Origin: JAGLQA01 sp023135565
Lineage (GTDB): Bacteria; Acidobacteriota; Aminicenantia; UBA2199
DNA length: 43,880 nt
Reading direction: 5' to 3'
Assembly (NCBI GenBank): GCA_030639305.1
Contig: DAOWCY010000036.1
Location: forward strand, 1 to 43,880
The notes under the pieces are model-generated. The model was not told where the DNA came from, searched no databases, and saw only the letters and a list, made by a program, of their open reading frames with translations. The number at the start of each line of letters is the position of its first letter. The stretch's first letter is position 1. Shown here one piece after another: positions 7,874 to 16,461 of this stretch. A program made the translations under genes and the position numbers.

Positions 7874-9436
7874 CTAATTAAGCTTTTGTCTGCGCTTTTT
7901 ATGATGAGTAACGGCCCTGCGGTGCACTTCGTCCCTGATCTCCTGGAACAAAAACCGCTGCGCCGATCCGCGTGGAAAAACCACCGAACCACCATGTTCG
8001 AGATAAATCCGCTCCTCTCCTTTCGCTATAGAAACAACATCCGCGGTGATACCGAGTTCTTGCTTAACCTGGCGGGCCGCGCTTAACTGCGCCCTGCCGC
8101 CGTCTATCAAAAGCAAATCGGGAAAATTCTCTTTTTTCTTGAAACGCCGCCGCAAAACTTCTTGTAGGGCCGCCGTATCACCGGGCGCGGCTGCTTTAAT
8201 AATATAACTCCTATACCCTTTCCTGTCCGGCTTACCTTGCAAAAAAACGACCGCTGCGCCGACTCTTTCCCGCTCGGCAAAATGCGAGATATCGAAACCT
8301 TCGATCTTTTCGGGAAAGTTTTTTAATTTGAGGGCTTCTTTCACTTTGCCGCCTACCACACTAAAACGATTGCGGCTGACATAAAGATTCAGGTTCTTGA
8401 TAGTTAGGTCGAACATGCGCTTCTTATCGCCGCGCTGGGGGATTTTGATCGTCACTTTCTTTTTTACCAATTGGGAAAAAAGGTCCTCGATGTACTCTTT
8501 GTCCGCCGGGAAAAAAGGGACCAGTACCTGCGGCGGGATGTTCTCCCGCCTGTAAAAAGAGATCAAAAAATCCTTGAGAATATCTTCGGGCCGGGTACTG
8601 AAGGCGCTGAAATTAAAGAATTCCCGGCGCTTGACCCGGCCTTGCAGCACCGAAAAAAGAATAATAAAACAATCGTCCCGGTCTTCATGATACACCGCGG
8701 CAACATCATAATCGTTCCTGCGCACCGAGGAAATATAAGAATCCAGCGTAAACTGCTCTATCAGTTCGATGTCCTCTTTGATCTGCTGGGCTGCTTCAAA
8801 TTCCAACTGCCCGGCTTTAAGCTTCATCCGCTGCTTAAGTTTTTTTAGTATGCCGCTTTTGTTTCCTTTCAAAAACTCCACGGCTGCCGCTGCGTCTTCC
8901 CCGTAGGCCGCGGCGTCGATGCGACCGGCGCAGGGCCCGGAACACCTGTCGATATAAAAATATAAACACAAACGCCCACGCTTAAACACACTATCGGAAC
9001 AGGCCCTGATTTTAAAAAGCCGGCTGACAATGTCTATCAGGCCCCTGGTCCTGCCGGAGTGGGTAATAGGGCCGATATAAAAATTCTCCCTTTTTACCTG
9101 CCTGTTGAAATAGACGCCGGGATAATCGTGGGCGGTGGTGATTTCGATGCAGGGAAAACTCTTATCGTCCTTTAATTTTATATTAAAAGGGGGTAGATAG
9201 GTATGGATAAGATTGTACTCTAAGTGCAGAGCGTCCTTCTCGTCGTCTGTGACAATATACTCGATGTCCCGGGCCCGTTCTAAAAGATTCTCTATAATAA
9301 GATTACTTTTCTCTTGAAAATACTGCCCCACCCTTTTGCTTAAATTTTTTGCTTTCCCGATGTAAAGAATCTTTTTCTTAGACTTAAACAGGTAAACACC
9401 GGGTTTTTCGGGAATATCTTTTTTACTTTTTATCAC
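7874..9436 (-). CDS. uvrC: UvrABC excinuclease subunit C, lacking the C-terminal HhH domain
   Basis: UvrC makes the two incisions in nucleotide excision repair. The N-terminal GIY-YIG nuclease is present (GVYLF at 13, LYIGKAKNLSKRV at 24-36, Glu in HLEYNLIHTYLPPFNIKLK). The central UVR motif ELIEQF region, the RNase H-like C-terminal nuclease with EGFDISHF and LLLIDGGRAQL, and the His in RDEVHRRAV follow. The protein ends at 520 residues just after HHKKRRQK. UvrC is normally about 600 residues and has a tandem helix-hairpin-helix DNA-binding domain here, which is absent; a repeat copy begins right after the stop. The start is a GTG at 9436 that overlaps the end of the bamD-like gene by 14 nt. 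Last gene of a four-gene operon. Confidence 0.93.
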   Translation of the reverse strand: MIKSKKDIPEKPGVYLFKSKKKILYIGKAKNLSKRVGQYFQEKSNLIIENLLERARDIEYIVTDDEKDALHLEYNLIHTYLPPFNIKLKDDKSFPCIEITTAHDYPGVYFNRQVKRENFYIGPITHSGRTRGLIDIVSRLFKIRACSDSVFKRGRLCLYFYIDRCSGPCAGRIDAAAYGEDAAAAVEFLKGNKSGILKKLKQRMKLKAGQLEFEAAQQIKEDIELIEQFTLDSYISSVRRNDYDVAAVYHEDRDDCFIILFSVLQGRVKRREFFNFSAFSTRPEDILKDFLISFYRRENIPPQVLVPFFPADKEYIEDLFSQLVKKKVTIKIPQRGDKKRMFDLTIKNLNLYVSRNRFSVVGGKVKEALKLKNFPEKIEGFDISHFAERERVGAAVVFLQGKPDRKGYRSYIIKAAAPGDTAALQEVLRRRFKKKENFPDLLLIDGGRAQLSAARQVKQELGITADVVSIAKGEERIYLEHGGSVVFPRGSAQRFLFQEIRDEVHRRAVTHHKKRRQKLN

Positions 9437-10238
9437 CTGACGGGGGTATTCGTTTTATCTTTTTGGTTTTTTTGGCTTTTTCGGCTGCCCGTGCCATTTT
9501 TTGAGCTTTCTTCGCTAATTTGGATTTGGGATAATTGTTCATCACCCGCTGGAAAAAAGAGAGCGCCAGATCATAGTCGTCCATAATAAAATAGGTGCGC
9601 CCGGCATAGTAAAAATTTTTGTCCATGGCTGTGAATTCCGGGTACTTGTCCATCACCTCTTTAAACCGGGTAATCGCCCCCGGGAAGGCTTTCATCCTAA
9701 AATTGGCAACACCGATTTTGTAAGTGTGGGAAGCCAGGTTATGCCTGCATTTGGTAATGTGTTTTTTGGCTTCCGCGGCTTCTTTTGTGCCCGGGAACTG
9801 TTTAATCATATTTTCGAAATGCTTAAGCGCAATTCCTGTGCTGGACTGGTCCCGCCCCGGCTTTTTGGTCTGCCGCAGGTAACACACGCCCACTCGATAG
9901 CTGGCATAAGATGCGTCGGGGGATTGGGGATAAAGGTTGACATAGTCCTGGTACTCGGCCGCGGCCATCACAAGCGACGATGAGCCCCGCTCCTTGAAGA
10001 ATGAGTCCGCGATGCCGATCTTTCCCAGCCGTGCATACACACTGGAAGGGTACAACTGCATTACTTCTTTAAACAATAGCCGGGCTTTTTCGGGGCTCCT
10101 TTTCATAAACTTTTTAGCCTGCTCATAAATATCTTTGGCTGTAATGCCTACCGGGGTTACGGTAACCTCTTTTTTAGGCTTGCAGCCGCTTATAACCAAC
10201 AATGTCAAAACCATAATTATCAAAATACTTTTTTTCAT
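9423..10238 (-). CDS. bamD: BamD-like outer membrane assembly lipoprotein (TPR)
   Basis: A lipoprotein signal with lipobox LVISGC at the end of a hydrophobic N-terminus is followed by several tetratricopeptide repeats (for example LLFKEVMQLYPSSVYARLG and ALSFFQRVMNNYPKSKLAKK). This is the layout of BamD/YfiO, which works with BamA to fold outer membrane proteins, so the host should be diderm. The C-terminus is very Lys-rich. The ATG at 10238 is preferred because GGAG lies 8 nt upstream; the ATG at 10250 overlaps the rpe stop. Other TPR lipoproteins such as CpoB-like proteins are possible alternatives. Confidence 0.75.
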   Translation of the reverse strand: MKKSILIIMVLTLLVISGCKPKKEVTVTPVGITAKDIYEQAKKFMKRSPEKARLLFKEVMQLYPSSVYARLGKIGIADSFFKERGSSSLVMAAAEYQDYVNLYPQSPDASYASYRVGVCYLRQTKKPGRDQSSTGIALKHFENMIKQFPGTKEAAEAKKHITKCRHNLASHTYKIGVANFRMKAFPGAITRFKEVMDKYPEFTAMDKNFYYAGRTYFIMDDYDLALSFFQRVMNNYPKSKLAKKAQKMARAAEKAKKTKKIKRIPPSGDKK

Positions 10239-10239
10239 T

Positions 10240-10893
10240 CTAAGCTCCATCTATTTGATTTAATATTTCAGTTAGTGTCTGTTTTATGTTTCCCGAACCG
10301 TAAAGGTAAGTGCCGATAACAAAAAGATCGTTTCCCGCTGCTTTTAAAGCGCCGGCATTTTCCAGGTTAACGCCGCCGTCTACCTGGATAAGACAGTCTC
10401 CTACCCGTTGGATTTCCTTTTTTAAGCGGGACACTTTTTCCAGCGTGGAGGCGATGAATTCCTGTCCGCCGAAACCGGGATACACGCTCATCAGCAGGAC
10501 ATAGTCGATATCCTTTAAATATGGGAACACCGACTCTATGTCCGAGTCGGGATTTAAAACCAGGCCGGCTTTAGCGCCGTTTTTTTTTATGGCGGCGATA
10601 TGTTCCTTTGTTTGCCCGGTTTCGATATGGATGGATATCCAATCGGAACCGGCTTTAGCGAACCAGGGGATCATCCGGCCCGGGTCGCTTACCATCAGGT
10701 GGGAATCGACCTTAAATTTAAATTTCGCTTTGATCGCTTTCACCGCGGCTGGGCCGAAAGAGATATTTTCCACGAAGTGACCATCCATTACATCTAAGTG
10801 GATAAAGTCGATTTTATTTTTTTCGAATTGCCGTAATTTGTCTTCAAGATCGAAATAGTCGGTGGATAATATAGAAGGGAAAACCGGGTTCAT
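10240..10893 (-). CDS. rpe: Ribulose-phosphate 3-epimerase
   Basis: Interconverts D-ribulose 5-phosphate and D-xylulose 5-phosphate in the pentose phosphate pathway, cytosolic, metal dependent. A full-length TIM barrel of 217 residues: start MNPVFPSILS, metal-binding IHLDVMDGHFV, DSHLMV, phosphate-binding MSVYPGFGGQ and IQVDGGVN. The usual motif is MSVNPGFGGQ; Tyr in place of Asn is a small deviation. GAGG precedes the ATG, which overlaps the stop of the PASTA gene by 4 nt (ATGA), so the genes are translationally coupled. Confidence 0.96.
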   Translation of the reverse strand: MNPVFPSILSTDYFDLEDKLRQFEKNKIDFIHLDVMDGHFVENISFGPAAVKAIKAKFKFKVDSHLMVSDPGRMIPWFAKAGSDWISIHIETGQTKEHIAAIKKNGAKAGLVLNPDSDIESVFPYLKDIDYVLLMSVYPGFGGQEFIASTLEKVSRLKKEIQRVGDCLIQVDGGVNLENAGALKAAGNDLFVIGTYLYGSGNIKQTLTEILNQIDGA

Positions 10894-11612
10894 TGACTTA
10901 CCTCAACGCTTATCAAATTTTTCGAGTTAATTTTGTGGCCCGGCAGGGGGTGTTGGTTGATGATGAATCCCGGTTCGGTATCGGGATAAAACACTTCGGT
11001 TATCTGCGCTACTTTAAAACCCCACTGCTCAAACATAATCAATACTTTCGCCACTCTCCGGCTGATCACGTCGGGCATTATATAGGATTTTCCCCGCCGG
11101 CCGCGGTTGACAAGCAGGTCGATTCCCGAACCCCTACCTACTTTTGCCCCGGCCGGTAAAGATTGTGAAATAACCATGTCGCCGGGCATATTATCTGCTT
11201 CTATATAGGACACATATTGTTTTCTAAGGTCGTTTTCTTCTAATATTTTTTCTGCTTCTTTGACCTGGTAATTGGTCAGGTCCGGCACCACCACTTCGAC
11301 CAATCCTGAAGTCACATAGATAGTGACGATGGATTTCTCTTTTATCCTGGCCCCGGGCAGGGGGCCCTGGTTGATAATGGTGGCCGGTTTGAAATTCTTG
11401 TCGTAATTAACCGTTATCTTCTTAAGATAAACGCCTGTTTGGGAAGCGATTTTATATGCCTCGAGCAAACTTTTGCCCATCAAATCGGGGGCCGGCATTT
11501 CCTCGCCTTTGATTAGAAAGCTCATGGTAAAAAAAACCGCTGCGATCAATATCAGCGTGTAAAATATAATTAAGCTGAACACTTTCGATAAAAGTAAAAA
11601 TTTCTTTTTCAT
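10890..11612 (-). CDS. Membrane-anchored PASTA-domain protein
   Basis: An N-terminal basic stretch and one transmembrane helix (about residues 6-32) are followed by three PASTA repeats outside the membrane, recognisable by phrases such as MPAPDLMGKSLLEA, VVPDLTNYQVKEAEKILE and MPDVISRRVAKV, each closing with a GxxV/L...V pattern. PASTA domains bind peptidoglycan fragments and usually sit on PknB-type kinases or PBPs; here there is no kinase or transpeptidase. The start at 11612 is chosen because a promoter lies 8 nt upstream. First gene of the operon with rpe, bamD and uvrC. Confidence 0.85.
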   Translation of the reverse strand: MKKKFLLLSKVFSLIIFYTLILIAAVFFTMSFLIKGEEMPAPDLMGKSLLEAYKIASQTGVYLKKITVNYDKNFKPATIINQGPLPGARIKEKSIVTIYVTSGLVEVVVPDLTNYQVKEAEKILEENDLRKQYVSYIEADNMPGDMVISQSLPAGAKVGRGSGIDLLVNRGRRGKSYIMPDVISRRVAKVLIMFEQWGFKVAQITEVFYPDTEPGFIINQHPLPGHKINSKNLISVEVSQ

Positions 11613-11620
11613 AGGTTCTA

Positions 11621-11649
11621 AATTTATCACATAAACCGCTTTATTTCAA
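11621..11649 (-). promoter_or_regulatory. Promoter of the PASTA-rpe-bamD-uvrC operon (leaderless)
   Basis: Minus strand: TTGAAA (11649-11644), 17-nt spacer, TAAATT (11626-11621), 8 nt to ATG at 11612. No Shine-Dalgarno sequence can fit. Confidence 0.55.
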
Positions 11650-11667
11650 GGAGAGGCGATTGAACTT

Positions 11668-11696
11668 TTGCCTTTTTGTCTTTTTTTTGGTATAGT
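11668..11696 (+). promoter_or_regulatory. Promoter of the FKBP gene
   Basis: TTGCCT (11668-11673), 17-nt spacer, TATAGT (11691-11696). The gene has a normal leader of about 50 nt and an AGGAG ribosome site. It is divergent from the PASTA operon promoter. Confidence 0.55.
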
Positions 11697-11753
11697 AATA
11701 CCTCTACCGTTACACAGCGGTAAAAAACAACATATCGAAAACAGGAGTAAAAC

Positions 11754-12512
11754 ATGAGAAAAATAATATTAACCTTATGTGTACTTTTCCCGGCAGCGCT
11801 GCTATTTTGTCAAACCACGCCGGACGCGCAGGACGGGAAAGAGAAAACTCTTACCACCCGGAAAGAAAAAGTAAGTTATACCATCGGTTACGATATGGGC
11901 GAAAGTTTTAAAGCCTTCGCCTCCGAAGTGGACCGGGAGGTCCTGGTCCAGGGGCTGCGCCATGCGCTGACCGGGAAAGCTCCGCTTCTGTCTGCTGAAG
12001 AGATAAAAGCAGTGTTAGAGGTTTTTTCCCGGCAGTTAGAGAAGAAGCACCGGGAGGACAAGAACATCCTCGGTGAGAAAAACAAACGGGAAGGTGAGGT
12101 TTTTTTGCAGGAGAATGCGAAAAAAGAGGGCATAGTGACTACGAAGAGCGGGCTGCAGTATAGGATTATCAAAGAAGGTACAGGCGCTCAGCCCGGGCCT
12201 TACGATATCGTCACCGTTCACTTTGTGGGCACTTTGATCAACGGCACCCGGTTCCACAGCACATACAAAGCAGGCAAACCTGCCGTGTTCCCGGTAATAA
12301 AGGCTTTTTCCGGTTGGGCGGAAGCGCTGCGGAAAATGAAAGTGGGAGCCAAATGGCAGTTATTCATACCCCCTGATCTGGCTCATGGAGAGAAAGGGCT
12401 GGGCATCATCGGTCCCCATGCGGTTATTCTTATGGAGTTAGAACTGCTGGCTGTCGCCCCCCCGGAGAAAGAAGGAAAAGAGAAACCGCCGGGCAACGTT
12501 AAAGATAAATGA
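11754..12512 (+). CDS. FKBP-type peptidyl-prolyl cis-trans isomerase, exported
   Basis: A Sec signal peptide (MRKIILTLCVLFPAALLF, cleavage near CQT) is followed by an FkpA/Mip-like helical dimerisation region containing VSYTIGYDMGESFKAF and by an FKBP domain from about residue 120. The domain has the family hallmarks TKSGLQYRIIKEGTGAQPG, VTVHFVGTLINGTRFHSTY and WQLFIPPDLAHGEKG. It should speed proline isomerisation during folding in the periplasm or outer membrane. The residue before the Cys is Phe, so this is not a canonical lipobox. The ribosome site ACAGGAG fixes the ATG. The C-terminal tail is Lys/Glu/Pro-rich. Confidence 0.92.
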   Translation: MRKIILTLCVLFPAALLFCQTTPDAQDGKEKTLTTRKEKVSYTIGYDMGESFKAFASEVDREVLVQGLRHALTGKAPLLSAEEIKAVLEVFSRQLEKKHREDKNILGEKNKREGEVFLQENAKKEGIVTTKSGLQYRIIKEGTGAQPGPYDIVTVHFVGTLINGTRFHSTYKAGKPAVFPVIKAFSGWAEALRKMKVGAKWQLFIPPDLAHGEKGLGIIGPHAVILMELELLAVAPPEKEGKEKPPGNVKDK

Positions 12513-12632
12513 GAAACCGGCGGGCTGAAGAATATCGAACACCGAACACCGAATATCGAAGGAAAGCGTGACGATTCTTTGTTATTTAGAGTCCCCGGCG
12601 GGCGGTTAAAACTGGTTGTATAGTAATTTGGA

Positions 12633-13241
12633 ATGGCTGTAGAAGCGATTATTTTTGATTTCGGCAATGTGATTTGCAGTTTAGACAATAATATCTTCCT
12701 GCGCCGCATCGCGGAATTCACCCCGAAATCTTTTGTTGAGCTGCGCCGTTCGGTTTATGAAGAATCGCGGCTGCCCTGGTTGTATGAGACCGGGGAGATC
12801 GATTCCCGGTGTTTTTTCGAGGGTATAGTCGAGTTGTGCGATCTGAAAATATCGGAAGAGGAATTTATCCGCGCTTATACCGGTATATTTACTCCTATTC
12901 CCGCCACTTTTGACCTGATAAAAAGTTTAAAACCTAATTATAAGCTGGGGCTGCTTTCCAATACCAGCGAGTGGGATTTCGAGTATGGCATAAAGCCTAT
13001 CGAGGTGTTTGATTTATTTGATGCGGTCAGTTTATCTTACGAAGTGAAAGTTATGAAACCCGGGGCGAAGATATTCGAGGATATGTTGGATAAGTTAGGC
13101 ATGGAACCCGGGCGGTGTGTATTTTTCGATGATATAGAGGAGAATGCCGCCGGGGCCCGGCGGGTGGGCATGGCGGCGTTTCTTTACAGCGGTCATCAGA
13201 CCCTGCTGGCCGGTCTAAAAAGCCTGGGCGTTGAAGTATGA
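12633..13241 (+). CDS. HAD-superfamily hydrolase, subclass IA
   Basis: A 202-residue HAD protein with a complete set of motifs: I AIIFDFGNVICSLD (the second acidic residue is replaced by Gly, as in the YihX/epoxide hydrolase-like branch), II LGLLSNTSEW, III Lys in EVKVMKPGAKIF, IV VFFDDIEENAAGA. Probably a small-molecule phosphatase; the substrate cannot be told. A TATAGT box lies 8 nt before the ATG but I see no good -35. The 120 bp upstream holds short tandem phrases (ATCGAACACCGAACACCGAA) and no gene. Confidence 0.88.
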   Translation: MAVEAIIFDFGNVICSLDNNIFLRRIAEFTPKSFVELRRSVYEESRLPWLYETGEIDSRCFFEGIVELCDLKISEEEFIRAYTGIFTPIPATFDLIKSLKPNYKLGLLSNTSEWDFEYGIKPIEVFDLFDAVSLSYEVKVMKPGAKIFEDMLDKLGMEPGRCVFFDDIEENAAGARRVGMAAFLYSGHQTLLAGLKSLGVEV

Positions 13242-13436
13242 GAGATTTGCCTCCGGCGGGGGTGCGGCGCACCCAGCCTATTAGCCGCTTCGCGGCAGGG
13301 GCAGCGTGTGAGCGCTTTTGATGTTAAATTATAAAAAGTTTTGATCAAACTTTTTCAAAAGTTTGGCCCCCGGCAGGGCCGCCGGAGGCAATAGCCTGGG
13401 GCTGGAGCTGTCCCCCCCACCGCCGGAGGCAAATAT
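13242..13436 (+). repeat. Composite dispersed repeat (full copy)
   Basis: The most complete copy. It holds an inverted TTGCCTCCGGCGG end, the GCCGCTTCGCGGC hairpin, GCAGCGTGTGAGCGCTTTTG, then AAAAAGTTTTGATCAAACTT with stem partner AAAAGTTTGG, then CCCCCGGCAGGGCCGCCGGA and GGCAA. A second CCGCCGGAGGCAA follows near 13420. It fills the whole gap between the HAD gene and the next promoter. Confidence 0.75.
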
Positions 13437-13451
13437 AGAAAATTCCGGGGC

Positions 13452-13480
13452 TTGCATTTCTTTTACTTTTAATTTAAAAT
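13452..13480 (+). promoter_or_regulatory. Promoter of the ATPase-TPR pair (leaderless)
   Basis: TTGCAT (13452-13457), 17-nt spacer, TAAAAT (13475-13480), 6 nt to ATG at 13487. Confidence 0.6.
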
Positions 13481-13486
13481 AACCCT

Positions 13487-14803
13487 ATGATAAAAAGTAG
13501 GCTCACAACCGATATTACACCCGCCAAAAACTTAGACGAAATCTGGAAAAATTTCGATCCTATGCTCACCATGGACCCCAGGACGGAGTTCTATATACAG
13601 CGCACCGACCCGGAAATCCGAAAATTGTTTTTCGACCTTAAAAAATCACAGGGCATTATCCACGCTTTTCTCTGCGGGCACCGGGGCAGCGGCAAGACCA
13701 CCGAATTAAACCGCCTCTGCCAGGATGAAGATATACAAAACAAGTACCATACCCTTTACCTGTCTATCCAGGATTTCGGCAGCGAAACAGTGCACCTGAC
13801 CCACGACGCGGTGCTGCTGGAAATGGGCCTTGCCCTGACAAAACAGGGTAAAGAAATCGGGCTGCCCGCTCTTTATGAAAAAGAACTGGAAGATTGGGGC
13901 AAAGAGGTAGTGAAAACCTTTTTAAAGGACAAAAACGCATCGGCGGAAGTAAGCACAAAAGTCGGTGCCTGGTTCACCTATTTTAAAGCCCAGTTGGGTA
14001 TCCGGCAGGAGTGGAAAAGAGAAGAAAAGCAGATTCTCGAACCTCGCGTCCAGGACTTAGTGGGTATTCTCAACCGCCTGGCCCGGGAATTCAAGAACCG
14101 CGGCGGCAAGGAACTCCTGGTGGTGGTGGACGACCTGGAAAAAGGAGATTCGGACGCTCACAGGGAGATGCATAAACGGTTGTTCTTAGAAAATTACGAC
14201 ACCATGGTGCAGCCGCGCTTCTCTATCGTATACACGCTGCCGGTTTACTTCCGGGCGCTGGAATCCAACCGTGTTCCTAATGACCAGTTGTATGCCTTTT
14301 CCGCCGTCCGGCTTTATGAACAAAAGAATAAACACCATATCAAACCGCCCCTGTGCACTGGCAGCAAAGGATATAAGCTGATGCGCGGCTTCGTAGAAAA
14401 AAGGATCGCTAAACCCGGCGATTTTTTTGCCCCCGGCGTGCTGGACGAGCTGCTGCGCATCGGCGGCGGACTTTTCCGCGAAACTGCCCGCGCCGTGCGG
14501 GAAGCAGCTTACCTGGCTCTGCAAGAAGGAGATAAGAAAATCGGCATGGCTCACGCCGAATACGTCTTTCACCAGGTCAAAAAAGAGTACCAGCCGGTGA
14601 TTCGCGGTGATGCTGTCAGTATACTGAAGCAGGTGTCGGCCAGCGTACAGGGCTGGGTGCCCGGTGTGGAACCTTTTCTCCAGTCGCGGGCCGTGGTGGA
14701 ATACGAAAATCATAATTTGTGGATCGATGTTCGTTATGTGCTTAAGTCCTATATCCAGGAAATAAAAATAGACGGGAGTCCCGGCCCGGCTCCGGGAGTG
14801 TAG
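13487..14803 (+). CDS. P-loop ATPase of STAND/AAA type
   Basis: A 438-residue protein with Walker A GHRGSGKT at 64-71 and Walker B LLVVVDDLEKGD near 211-220. It lacks recognisable sensor repeats or an effector domain. Its next-door gene, 3 nt downstream, encodes a TPR protein, so the pair could be a STAND module split into an ATPase and a sensor/effector subunit. This is inference from neighbours. The transcript appears leaderless. No named family is recognised with certainty. Confidence 0.75.
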   Translation: MIKSRLTTDITPAKNLDEIWKNFDPMLTMDPRTEFYIQRTDPEIRKLFFDLKKSQGIIHAFLCGHRGSGKTTELNRLCQDEDIQNKYHTLYLSIQDFGSETVHLTHDAVLLEMGLALTKQGKEIGLPALYEKELEDWGKEVVKTFLKDKNASAEVSTKVGAWFTYFKAQLGIRQEWKREEKQILEPRVQDLVGILNRLAREFKNRGGKELLVVVDDLEKGDSDAHREMHKRLFLENYDTMVQPRFSIVYTLPVYFRALESNRVPNDQLYAFSAVRLYEQKNKHHIKPPLCTGSKGYKLMRGFVEKRIAKPGDFFAPGVLDELLRIGGGLFRETARAVREAAYLALQEGDKKIGMAHAEYVFHQVKKEYQPVIRGDAVSILKQVSASVQGWVPGVEPFLQSRAVVEYENHNLWIDVRYVLKSYIQEIKIDGSPGPAPGV

Positions 14804-14806
14804 AAA

Positions 14807-16414
14807 ATGGCAGACCTGGTCAACCAGGTGCTGGACAGGCTGGAAAGATCGGGAAACATGAAGGCTCCCCTTTTTTTAATTATTCATTATGAGCATGAAA
14901 CCGCCAAATTGGAATTTATCGGCAAACTGCGCCGGGAACTGGCTAAAAAAGATTGTAAAACCGCAAGTTTCGACCCCGCTCACCGCCCGGAACACCGGCA
15001 GGGCAAGCTCATCCCCCTGCTGACCGGCGCCGCTGGAAAAAACTGCCCGGCGCTGCTTTCTACCCTGCCGCGTTTAGAAGGTTCGGGCCGATTGGACCCG
15101 GTTTTCTTAGACTATTTGAATGTGCAGCGGGACAATCTTTTCAAGAAACCGCTGCGGCTGCTGCTTTTTATACACAGCGCCGACGCGGAACAGTTTATCC
15201 ATGCCGCCGGTGACCTGTGGGATTTCCGGCATCATACGTTTTGGTTAGAGAGGAAACGACAGCCCGAAGGGAAAGCCTTCTGGCAAACATTAGAGGACTT
15301 ATCGCTGCGGCTGCAACTGCCGAAAGAATCGCGGGAAGAGATCGAATCCCATGTCCGCTCCGTAAAAAAACTGGTGGACAAAACCGGTGATAAAAAAGAG
15401 AAAGCCGGCCTGCTGCTGGATTTGAGCCGCTGGTTGAATCGCCGTTACGCCTACGCCCTGACGATAGAGACGGCCCTGGAAGGGCTGGGCTTTATAACCG
15501 GGGAACGCACAAAGTTAGCCGCCGACCTGGAACATGAGTTGGGCTATGCTTTAGATAGCTCTGCCAACCTGCCCGAAGCCTTAGAGCACTACTTAGAGAG
15601 CTTAGAAATTCTCCGGGAAATAGGCGACCGCGCCGGGGAAGGGGTCACGCTGAACAATATCTCTCAAATATATGATTCCTGGGGGCGTTACCAGGAGGCC
15701 CTCGATACCCTTAAGCAGAGCTTAGAAATTCGCCGGGAAATCGGCGACCGGGCCGGGGAAGGGGTCACGCTGAACAATATCTCTCAAATATATAAAGCCT
15801 GGGGGCGTTACGAAGAGGCGCTGGAAACCCTTAAGCAGAGCTTAGAAATTCTCCGGGAAATAGGCGACCGCGCCGGGGAAGGGGTGACGCTGAACAATAT
15901 CTCTCAAATATATGATTCCTGGGAGCGTTACGACGAGGCGCTGGAAACCCTTAAGCAGAGCTTAGAAATTCGCCGGGAAATAGGCGACCGCGCCGGGGAA
16001 GGGGTGACGCTGAACAATATTTCTCAAATATATGATTCCTGGGGGCGTTACGAAGAGGCGCTGGAAACCCTTAAGCAGAGCTTAGAAATTCGCCGGGAAA
16101 TAGGCGACCGCGCCGGGGAAGGCGCCACTCTGAACAATATTGCCGGTATTTATCATTCCTGGGGGCGTTACGAAGAGGCGCTGGAAACCCTTAAGCAGAG
16201 CTTAGAAATTCGCCGGGAAATAGGTGATCGCGCCGGGGAAGGCGCCACCTGCTGGAACCTGGCTTTAGAATACGAACGCCGCGGCCAGATCGGAAAAGCG
16301 GTGGAGATGGCTGCCTGTACAGTCGAAATAGAAAAACTCACAAACCACCCCGATTTAGAAAAAGACAAAAAGTATCTCGATAAATTACGGAAGCAGTTAA
16401 AAAAGAAAAAATAA
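14807..16414 (+). CDS. TPR protein, partner of the upstream ATPase
   Basis: A 535-residue protein. Residues 1-200 form an alpha/beta region of unknown family with a hydrophobic strand LRLLLFIHSADAEQFI and a DLWDFRHHTFWLER phrase that resembles segments in STAND-associated proteins. Residues about 235-500 are TPRs of 40 residues with near-identical sequence, unit SLEIRREIGDRAGEGVTLNN continuing ISQIYDSWGRYEEALETLKQ. Identity between units extends to the DNA (15601-16250). TPRs suggest a binding surface that could vary in length by recombination. It is likely co-transcribed with the ATPase. Confidence 0.8.
   Translation: MADLVNQVLDRLERSGNMKAPLFLIIHYEHETAKLEFIGKLRRELAKKDCKTASFDPAHRPEHRQGKLIPLLTGAAGKNCPALLSTLPRLEGSGRLDPVFLDYLNVQRDNLFKKPLRLLLFIHSADAEQFIHAAGDLWDFRHHTFWLERKRQPEGKAFWQTLEDLSLRLQLPKESREEIESHVRSVKKLVDKTGDKKEKAGLLLDLSRWLNRRYAYALTIETALEGLGFITGERTKLAADLEHELGYALDSSANLPEALEHYLESLEILREIGDRAGEGVTLNNISQIYDSWGRYQEALDTLKQSLEIRREIGDRAGEGVTLNNISQIYKAWGRYEEALETLKQSLEILREIGDRAGEGVTLNNISQIYDSWERYDEALETLKQSLEIRREIGDRAGEGVTLNNISQIYDSWGRYEEALETLKQSLEIRREIGDRAGEGATLNNIAGIYHSWGRYEEALETLKQSLEIRREIGDRAGEGATCWNLALEYERRGQIGKAVEMAACTVEIEKLTNHPDLEKDKKYLDKLRKQLKKKK
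15601..16250 (+). repeat. Five and a half tandem 120-bp repeats inside the TPR gene
   Basis: Units begin at 15601, 15721, 15841, 15961, 16081 and 16201 (partial), each with CTTAGAAATTC/TTCCGGGAAAT-like starts. They differ at only a few positions per unit, many synonymous. Each unit is exactly 40 codons, so gain or loss of units keeps the frame. Confidence 0.95.
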
Positions 16415-16461
16415 CGCTTTCGTCCTACTCTTTTTCTAAGTATTCGCGAACTATGAGAGAC

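Noticed and set aside
11754..11814. Lipobox at the FKBP N-terminus (LLFC)
   Set aside because: Phe before the Cys is not a usual lipobox residue; a plain Sec signal is more likely.
15601..16250. Possible CRISPR array
   Set aside because: The 120-bp units have no unique spacers and are an open coding TPR array. I saw no CRISPR elsewhere.
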